Below are positions 58,447 to 64,000 of a stretch of DNA of 64,000 nucleotides, in pieces (position 1 is the first letter of the stretch; each line of letters opens with the position of its first letter). The stretch spans positions 16,183,579-16,247,578 of the forward strand of contig NC_134935.1 of assembly GCF_051020765.1 (NCBI RefSeq), in the 5' to 3' direction. The translations under genes and the position numbers were made by a program. This DNA comes from Lasioglossum baleicum (lineage: Eukaryota > Arthropoda > Insecta > Hymenoptera > Halictidae). The notes below the pieces were generated by a model that saw nothing but the letters and a program-made list of their open reading frames with translations, did not search any database and was not told where the DNA came from.

Positions 58447-61400
58447 CGAGCTGTACGGCTAAACTTTCCCGAATGTACCTGCGCTTTTCTACGATGTCTT
58501 TTCGCGAGCCAGCCGAGAGATTACTGTTAAGAATTATCGTCGTGTTCATAGTATTTATTTCTGTTATTTTATTCTTTGTACGCAATAATGTATGTTCGCG
58601 AGGTGGCCGGGAAGCGCGAGTTCGTTTTTCATTTTTCGAAGCGAGAGCCTCTCGGAAACTGGCGCGGTGGAGGCAACGGATCGGACGGCATACCGGTTCG
58701 AAGCAGGCTTCTGTGTGGAGCTAGTAAAAAATTGAATCGGCAGTGACTACCGACTACAGAATGCACGGGGCAATATTAACGAGCGGCAATAGAGGATCGC
58801 TGGGTCGAACGCGCGATTATTCCGAATTAGAAAAGGACGGGCGAAGAGCGAATCCAAAGAGAGGAAAAGAGACGGATACACGACGAGACGGATGAGTCAT
58901 GCATCACCGTACGGGAAATGAACGTTGAGATATAGCGTACGACGGGCGACCGTAAAGGAAGAAGCGCAGGAGCGAGAGAAGAGGTCCGAACGAAAACGAG
59001 AGCAACGGTCCGAAGATTCTTTGGATGTTCGTATCGTCCCGATGTCGAGGATGCCGAACATCGTTGTATCGTCTCGTGGTATGCGGGCCCTCAGCTCGGA
59101 ATCACTTACGGACAAGGTAATATTTTTGTAGCGGTTTCTCGTCTCGATTACGAGGGATTCAAGGGGAAGGGAACGTAACGATAAGCTGGTAGCAAGTGAA
59201 GACGAATACGAGGATCGTATAAGGAAGAAGAAAAATGGTAAACGAAAGGTCAGAGCCGAACGAGAGGCACGGGAACGGTGGGCGAACGGGGAGAGGAACA
59301 GAGAAGGAGAGAGAGCGCGAGAGGAAGAACGATACAGAAGATAGCAGTGAGATATGTCTAAATACATAACCGTGACACGTGATGGACGTGTTGCGGCCCC
59401 TGTCTACAGGGGTCTCGGACGAGAGCCCACGGGGCCTACGGGGCCCCGTACCAATCTCCATTTGGATCCACGGGATTCTGGACTCGGCACCCTGCTACGC
59501 GCTATGCATCAACACCCAAGATCCATCCCATTATACCTCATCAAAATAACAAACACGCCTTCCATGCTAAACCAACATTCTTTTGTTCCCATCGAATCCC
59601 AGGATCCATCGGAATCACCGCGAACAGCGCGTCAGTGACGTATATGTTTTCGTGTAGAGTGTAGCCGGTGGCCATAGGGGGTCCTCCCGTAGCCCCGCGA
59701 TCCAAGAACAATCCGAGAACAATTCCAGAAGATATCGTGAAATATTGTCCAATGGCGGGAGGTCGATCCAGCGACCCAGCTTCCCGAAACTTCTTTACCC
59801 GAAATTTCCCTTTTCGCGTGGCCATTCATTGTCCATCATTTTCATCGAGATCCCTCTACCGTGAATTCGGTTTCGGATTTTTCTTTTTTCTATCGTCGTC
59901 GCCTTCGGCCGTTTCCAAGTCGGAAAGAACCAACAGGGAAAGCGTTTCGCGTTTCATCCCTTAAACCAGCGGCTCGGTTTCCGACCGCGTCTCTAGATGG
60001 CAGCACCACCCTCGAATGTACGCTACCGTTCGCAAAGATTCGCACAAACTCCGACTTCTCCGACAGATATGGAAGAAACGGTTCCTTCGATCGGACATCC
60101 CCGATCAAACCGTTCTTATCGCTTCCATTTCACGTCGAGACGCACGATGAAAATGATATTCGACGCCGCCTCGTGGACGTGCAGTTTTCTATGATCAGGG
60201 ACTGTGGATTTTATGAATATCTAACAAAATTGAATTGGTGCGATTTAAGGCAATAAACAGATTAACAGAATTTAAGAATGTCGATGTACCATTTTCAATT
60301 TTCCAAGATTATTAAAGGGCCACTTTTAAAATGGCCACTTGCAGTTGGTGCAGAAAATTTTTGTTTTGCATAAAGATGCACAATATAATAATTAGAATGG
60401 AAACAAAATGGTTCAGACGATTCGTTGCAAGACGTTTTCGTTCTAGATCGTTAAACTGCTTTTTATTGTATTTTATTATATTATTTTATAGGGGAAAGGA
60501 GACAGTCGATTCTCGAAGCGTCCACCGACAGCTGAATAATTTAGGGTCGCGCGATGATAATGTAGAAATAAAGAGCTCGTAATTAGATTTCGATCGCACG
60601 AACGGTAGCGTATACAATCGCGATTCGATCGGTATAGGCGTAATAAAGAGATTACGTCGGTTTCTCGTGTTTCATCGAATCACGGATGATCGATGCTGCT
60701 GGAAGGGGGCGGGGAAAGATTGAGAGCGCAGCGAGGGAAGATAAACGTAGGTGACAAACGAGCATCTACGAATTCGTTGTTCGCTGCGGGCGATCTGGAT
60801 CTCCGTCGCATTAGGAAGGAGTGGCCTCGATAACGCGACCCATTGTACTTTTCGTTCCATGATTCTCGATTTCCATTCTCCGCGCGTGGAGAAGTCATTC
60901 TCCGTTGAAACCGGAGAACGACAGGATGCCTGGGTTTGTGTGGAGAGAGAGAGAGAGTGAGCGGAGCTCGTGAAAATCGAGCTCTCTTCGACGAAACGCG
61001 TAAATTTGTAAGCATGGGGCCGAGTCGCTCGTCCAATTCGCCGCGATATTTCCGGTCTCTCGTTCGATACGGCAACTTACGCACCGCGTACTCTTGGAGT
61101 CGGACTTAATTTCATGATTAGAAGCGGTGCGGTACGGTCAGGCGTACGGAAGCGGCGCACATCCAACCGCATGCACGTGTAAGTAATGTTTCCTGTCATC
61201 AGGAAAACTCTCTGCAGTAAAAGTCTCGGAATGGTTACGGGCTTCCCTTTTACGTTCCCGGTCCTTTATTTCTCGCGATTCGTCCGCGTAGCAAAGGGAG
61301 AGAGAGAGAGAGAGAGAGCGAGACAGGCGGACCGCTCTAATTCTTGGCATTTATTTTCAACGCGTACGGCAGACTCGCTATTCGCCGCGACGCGCGACGG

Positions 61401-64000
61401 AACGATAATTAGGAAACGGTACCTACGCGGGAAGGGGTCGGATCTGCGAGATCCGCCCCCTCGAAGCAACCGGCTATTCGACAGGCAAACCCGTCACATC
61501 CCTTGACAGTTTACCGTTTGCCTTTCTCTGTTTGCTCGAGGATTCCCCGCTCGGTTAGGCTACGCTCTATCCAAACAAGGGCTGAACGATTGGGTAACGA
61601 GGAGAAGAAAGGTCATTCGTTCTGTGGGCGAGCTCGGTCCGGCGATCCATCCCCTGGACACAATGTTCCCGCAGATCGGACCGAAAAAGTCTTTTGTAGC
61701 ATCCGCGCGGAGACGTTAGCTTTTTTCCCTTTTTTGACAGAAGGCGAACGGACAGCCAAGCCATCCCGATGCGTGTGCTGTCGCGACCCTCTTCGGCCGA
61801 AGCAGTCCTCGGCGTCGATCGTCGCGTCGATTTCGCATTTAATTTGCATACCGATATCGGAGCCATTGTGCGTCCGAATTCGAATCCGAGCTCGAGGCGA
61901 ACAGTTGCCACACGGTGGCGTATTTGCCGGAGGATTTGGCCCTCGCGACACGACCGACCACTCCGCCTACCTTCCGTTAGGGTGGCTGTATTCAGGGCGA
62001 GTAGGAGGGATTTCGAAGACGATACCGCACCGGATGGGACGCGAGAAAAGGGAGCGGGAAAGCCCGTGTCTGCCTTATTACGCATGCACCCCGTCCGGCA
62101 AAAAGGATTCGTTTGCCGGCCGATCGACGAGCCTATCTTCTCGCTTCCCGTGCAATTGTGCCTGCGGCGCTGTGCAAATAGGTACTAGCGTGTAAACGGA
62201 GATGCGTGTTGCCACGATCGCTAACCCAAACCTATCGTCTATCGTTTATCGTCGTAGGGGAGTGTTTTTTCGAGGTACCTAAAGAAAAGTTAAACGAGAT
62301 CTCTCGCGAACGTTTTGCTCTCGACGATTTCGCAAAACGATACGATTGCTCGAAGCGTCGGCTTCTGAAACTGGCTCACGTAATTATTCGAACGTTCCGA
62401 GATTCAGAGACAAGCTTAACGAGCCCATTCATGGCAACTCGAGCATCGAATCCAATGTTTATCATGCAGTTTCTTTAGCAGAGGTTTGAACAGCTTTTAA
62501 GGCCTGCGCCGCTTTTATTTTCCGCGATTCATTGGCGAGCTGATTAAACGGCCGATAGAATTCGAAACGGTACCTGCGCGTTGTGGAATGTCTTTGTGTT
62601 TAATAAATTGCTGAACGTTCTACCGGATCTGATACCAGCGAATCTACACTCGATCTTATACATCGACTCGATGATTCATTTATAATGAAAATTAGTGAAA
62701 TTTAAAGCAGCAGACACAGATTAAACAAATGTAACTGATGTACATATTGCTTTCAACGTATTCGAATCATTGTCTGTTGCAACTGATAAAGAATATATTT
62801 ATTTTGCACCAAGATCCGCAGTTCAGTCGAAGATATTCTACGCGAGACGAAACATCAGGATTTTCCGGTGAAAACAGCTTCAAGCGCGAAGGGTTAACTG
62901 CACACGGAATAAATCATCAGTATTTGCGACGTTTTAATCGCGGGTATAACGGACGGCCGAGCACGAGATCCGTCGACAGTTTCGCGTGCGACGGACCGAG
63001 AATAAGATTGCGGAGAAAAAAATGGAGGAGCGGCTAAACCGTTCCGAGTAGAACGCGACTCGTTAGCGCTTCGTTGTTCGATCGAAGAAAGCTGACGTGC
63101 TAAAAAGGGAAACGGAAACGAGCCGGGGTCCGCAGAATAGTCGAGAGGACGCCGTCGATCTCTGCTGCGGCGTGAAAGCACGGGACAAAGGATCGTGACC
63201 GATTACGGATGAGCAAATTGGCGTTTAAAGGAGCGCGCGGCTGACGCGTCAAAGGAATCGCGTGTCATCGTTTTCGCGAAAGGAAACAGTACTCGTTTAG
63301 GTTTGCCGGAGCATTAGAGAAGACGGGGCGAGACGCGACGCCTCGGGGAAACAGCGGCCATTGTGTCGGCCATCTTTGACCAGCAACTGTTACGTCGCGT
63401 TGTGTCGCGTCGCGTCGTCGTTTCGCCTCGCGTCGCATCGGTCAGCTAAACTCGTGACGCGGCGAAATGACGGGTTGCGTAGAACATTTGGTTGGCGTGG
63501 ACATCGGTCTTTCTCGTTCTGCCGCGGCGTCCCCGACACAATGGACGCTCGGGATTCTGCAAAAACCGGTAGCCGGAAGACAATCGAACCGCAACGCTAT
63601 TGGATTTGACGAAAACGAAGAGCTAACCGGAGGTAACCGGAGCTAATCGGAGCTGCTTGGCAGCGGCAGACCGATTCTACCTTGTATAACTCGAAGTCTC
63701 TCGCGTGCTCCTCGTAATTGCTTGTCACCGAAATTGATCCAATTCTCTGACAACGTTATACGACCGCGCTCGCCGCATCGTTTTCGGCCGATGGGGCACG
63801 TCTACTTAGGATGCAATTTTCTCGTTTAAACGCTTTGTCCTTTGTCCGCGTCGATTTCTAGCCGCGAAATTATCGGCGGTTCTCGTTCGGGCTGCCCGTC
63901 CGTTGGCCAACTTATCGAACATCGAGTTATCTGCAGCAACCTGGCGGGAAACAAAAAAAAAAAGAAAAACAACAGGAAAAAAGAAGTTTAGCTACGAGGA
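58447..64000. other. Gene-free 3' end of window
   Basis: Beyond the transglutaminase stop I see no family-level ORF on either strand. GA-rich tracts occur (about 59280-59330, 60945-60957 and 61299-61320). A GC-rich, TCGCG-repeating stretch at about 63390-63470 precedes a 57-codon ORF (63468-63641) of unknown meaning. ORFs at 59354-59638, 61503-62195 and 61567-62085 have no recognisable motif. The transglutaminase 3' UTR must lie here but lacks an obvious AATAAA nearby. Confidence 0.5.

Noticed and set aside
59354..59638. 94-codon ORF with Pro/Gly-rich text
   Set aside because: No family match recognised, and an equally long ORF runs opposite at 59541-59825. It may be an uncharacterised repeat, but no ends were found.
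61503..62195. 230-codon ORF near the right end
   Set aside because: The length comes from GC-rich composition with several long ORFs overlapping on both strands; no domain, coiled coil or splice pattern was recognised.

Overview
This window is nuclear DNA of an insect. Compact intron-containing housekeeping genes, a BTB zinc-finger gene of the longitudinals-lacking/tramtrack/broad group with swappable 3' exons, and a haemocyte-type transglutaminase gene all point to an arthropod. The gene content and the many small DNA-transposon remnants fit a hymenopteran (bee or wasp), but this is inferred from family knowledge and was not tested by a search. No bacterial operons, tRNA, rRNA, CRISPR array or viral genes were seen.

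Layout. 1-1365 (+): the last five exons of COQ6 (ubiquinone biosynthesis); its 5' half lies outside the window. 2244-3812 (+): ADCK1, a mitochondrial UbiB-type kinase-like protein in one coding exon. 5650-7160 (+): a TATA-box promoter followed by an unrecognised 132-residue ORF. 7200-12580: no supported gene. 12590-14060: a 39-bp minisatellite that opens all three forward frames, with a related patch at 14519-14735. 15227-18121 (-): COG4 of the conserved oligomeric Golgi complex, ten exons. 20298-44885 (+): one large BTB transcription-factor gene with four shared 5' exons and at least seven alternative terminal exons. 46503-46981 (-): ENY2/e(y)2. 47610-48599 (+): TIMM21. 49744-58446 (+): transglutaminase with two alternative first exons. 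58447-64000: no supported gene.

Most notable system: the BTB gene. All seven terminal exons start in the same splice phase (they supply the last two bases of a codon), so each can be joined to the same 319-residue BTB head. Four carry a closely spaced pair of C2H2 fingers, and a fifth carries a looser pair. The first and last carry a Cys/His domain with the spacing of the C-terminal cysteine-rich domain of piggyBac transposases. The locus therefore looks like a cassette of exchangeable DNA-binding tails, two of them apparently captured from a transposon.

Other points: three introns (one in ENY2, two in transglutaminase) appear to use GC instead of GT donors. At least eight short inverted-repeat elements (mariner-like, hAT-like, possible Harbinger-like and foldback) sit in introns and intergenic DNA, several with intact target-site duplications. 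All exon boundaries were assigned by eye from splice consensus, reading phase and family conservation; no alignment or transcript evidence was available.
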